Shown here piece after piece: positions 62,641 through 64,000 of a stretch of DNA of 64,000 bases. The stretch is from Prescottella agglutinans (lineage in GTDB: Bacteria > Actinomycetota > Actinomycetes > Mycobacteriales > Mycobacteriaceae), in the NCBI RefSeq assembly GCF_004011865.1, contig NZ_RKLP01000001.1, forward strand, positions 1-64,000. The letters run 5' to 3'. Within the stretch, counting starts at the first letter, position 1. Every line of letters starts with the position of its first letter. Position numbers and translations under genes: made by a program. The notes under the pieces were generated by a model, which saw nothing but the letters and a program-made list of their open reading frames with translations, did no database searches and was not told where the DNA came from.

Positions 62641-63902
62641 CGACGCGGACGTTCCGTCGCCGCCCGAGCGTGTCGACCCGGCCGGCGACGGTGATCACGG
62701 ACGAGCATCTGCTGAGGCGCGCCGGACGGCTCGCCGCGTTCCAGGCCGCCGCCGCGCTCGCCGTTGTGCTGGTCGTGGTCGGGCTGGTCGTGTTCGTCGT
62801 GGACACCCGCGCCCAGTCGCGACAGATCGACGAGACACTGCGGTCGGTCGTCGCGTCCACCGAGGACGTCGACGATCCCCCGCCCGGGACGGCCCTCGCG
62901 CTCCGGACCCCGGACGGCGTGACGGAGGTGAGCGCGGGCGCGCCGCCGCAGGCCGCGGCGCTGCTGGACGAACCCTCCGGGTTCACCACCGCCGACGACG
63001 GCGGCCACCGCTATCGCGCGTTCGTCGCCGACAACGCGCACGGCCGTGCCGCCGCACTCGTCGACCTCGAGCCGTTCGAGGCCGGGCGGGATCGGCTCCT
63101 GTCGGCCTTGGCGCTCGCCGAGATCGCCGGCATCGCGGCCTCCGCCCTCGTCATCGTCCTGTTGTCCCGCAGGTCGATCCGGCCGCTGACGCTGGCGCTG
63201 TCGTTGCAGCGACGATTCGTCGCAGACGCCTCGCACGAACTGCGTGCCCCGCTCACCGTCCTGCACACACGCGCGCAGCTGCTCGCCCGGCGGGCGGACC
63301 GGCTCGAGCCCGCCGAGATCACACGTCAGCTCGACGGGATCGTGGACGATACCCGCGCGCTGAGCGAGCTGGTCGAGGACCTCCTGCTGTCGGCGGCGCT
63401 GGAGGCGGGACCGGACACCCGCGAGCCAGTCGATCTGGTCCCGCTGTGCGAGCAGATCCGCGAGAGCGTCGCGGCGCACGCCGCGTCCCTCCGCGTCGCC
63501 GTCGACGTCGAACGGGACACCGACTCGGTGGTCGTGACCGGGTCGCGGCCGGCACTGCGGCGCGCCGTGCACGGACTGGTCGACAACGCCGTCACCCACG
63601 TGCGCCCGGGCGGTCGCGTGACCGTCCACATCGGCCACGACGACGAGCACGCCCGAATCTCCGTGACCGACAACGGCATCGGCATCGCACCCGCCCAGCG
63701 GCGGCATCTGTTCGTCCGATTCGCGCACGGCCCCGACCAGCCGGTCGGGGGGCGCCGATACGGCATCGGGCTCGCCCTCGTCCGGGAGGTCGCGGTCGCG
63801 CACGGCGGCGACGTGTTCGCGGAGTCGACCGAGGGAGCGGGGACGACGTTCACGGTCGTGCTGCCGCGCAGTTCCCAGAAGGCTCCAAGAATCGGCGCCT
63901 AG
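62637..63902 (+). CDS. Two-component sensor histidine kinase
   Basis: This 421-residue membrane kinase has a first transmembrane helix at about 34-56, an extracellular sensor loop (about 57-155), a second helix about 156-177, and a very short linker. Dimerisation/phosphoacceptor helices have His200 in FVADASHELRAPLTVLHTR. The HATPase domain has LVDNAVTHVRPGG (N box), ISVTDNGIGIAP (G1) and RYGIGLALVREVA and EGAGTTF (G2). It pairs with the upstream response regulator by overlap. The sensor loop has no recognisable ligand domain. The signal is unknown. Confidence 0.93.
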   Translation: MTTRTFRRRPSVSTRPATVITDEHLLRRAGRLAAFQAAAALAVVLVVVGLVVFVVDTRAQSRQIDETLRSVVASTEDVDDPPPGTALALRTPDGVTEVSAGAPPQAAALLDEPSGFTTADDGGHRYRAFVADNAHGRAAALVDLEPFEAGRDRLLSALALAEIAGIAASALVIVLLSRRSIRPLTLALSLQRRFVADASHELRAPLTVLHTRAQLLARRADRLEPAEITRQLDGIVDDTRALSELVEDLLLSAALEAGPDTREPVDLVPLCEQIRESVAAHAASLRVAVDVERDTDSVVVTGSRPALRRAVHGLVDNAVTHVRPGGRVTVHIGHDDEHARISVTDNGIGIAPAQRRHLFVRFAHGPDQPVGGRRYGIGLALVREVAVAHGGDVFAESTEGAGTTFTVVLPRSSQKAPRIGA

Positions 63903-63944
63903 CGTGGCCTCCGGTCGTACACATCCCGACGGAGGCGAGTCATC

Positions 63945-64000
63945 ATGGGCCCCACGACATTCAACGGAATGCCGATCCACCCGCTGTTCGTGCACTTCGT
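63945..64000 (+). CDS. DUF2231-type membrane protein, 5' part only
   Basis: The gene is cut by the window end. The visible 18 residues MGPTTFNGMPIHPLFVHF match the usual N-terminus of DUF2231 membrane proteins, with GLPxHPLxVHF. GGAGGCG lies about 8 nt upstream of the ATG. It follows the kinase gene by 42 bp. Confidence 0.65.
   Translation, partial: MGPTTFNGMPIHPLFVHF

Overview
The window reads as chromosomal DNA from a high-GC mycolic-acid actinomycete, most likely a Rhodococcus or close relative in the Nocardiaceae. The reasons are the strong GC bias at third codon positions, frequent GTG starts, many TANNNT boxes 6-8 nt upstream of start codons (leaderless transcription), and a gene order that, from memory, follows the Mycobacterium tuberculosis adoK-to-cobD segment (about Rv2202c to Rv2236c). 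It is mostly core chromosome with three accessory stretches. There are no tRNA genes, rRNA genes or CRISPR arrays. The one structured RNA is RNase P RNA.

1-19 kb, core. The window opens with the tail of an IS481-type transposase. Then come adenosine kinase, an A-type Fe-S carrier, glycerate kinase, a DUF3043 protein, the late cobalamin genes cobU-cobT-cobS, ilvE, gcvT, leucyl aminopeptidase, the E2 acyltransferase, a sugar-epimerase-like protein, an SRPBCC protein, the lipoylation genes lipB-lipA, a DUF4191 protein, an RDD protein and glnA1. The E2 carries two lipoyl domains, so lipB and lipA sit beside a likely client. glnA1 has a GlnR-type box upstream. Its adenylyltransferase (glnE) and paralogue (glnA2) lie 17 kb further on.

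19.3-36.4 kb, accessory block between glnA1 and glnE. It holds an orphan hypothetical protein, an NmrA-like reductase, a secreted NlpC/P60 hydrolase, a Tat-exported endonuclease/phosphatase, and an ABM-domain protein. These are followed by two adjacent regulated operons. The first is a minus-strand sulfurtransferase-ThiM-flavin monooxygenase operon facing a divergent GntR regulator, with a perfect 18-bp palindrome between them. The second is a plus-strand five-gene operon (lipoprotein, FecCD permease, ATPase, and two tandem glutamine-amidotransferase-like proteins) behind two tandem IdeR/DtxR-like iron boxes. A secreted RCC1-repeat protein and a 951-residue ATPase-LuxR regulator complete the block.

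36.5-49 kb, mostly core again: glnE, glnA2, a solitary TnpB element flanked by hairpin repeats, a TAP-family lipoprotein protease, panB, a small lipoprotein, proline iminopeptidase, a CHAD protein, an RNB-domain nuclease and a small SPOR-like protein.

49.4-54 kb, mixed. It holds a 35-codon ORF sharing a terminator with rnpB, a DUF1697 protein coupled to an ion transporter, a DAACS symporter preceded by a cysteine-rich leader peptide, and a DUF4383 membrane protein.

54-64 kb, core: RNase H/phosphatase, zinc-ribbon protein, Nif3-like protein, cobC, a PtkA-like HAD protein, ptpA, SURF1, a small membrane protein, cobD, an OmpR/histidine-kinase pair and the start of a DUF2231 gene.

Convergent genes are usually separated by strong hairpins. 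Two such junctions carry the same stop-to-stop palindromic element.
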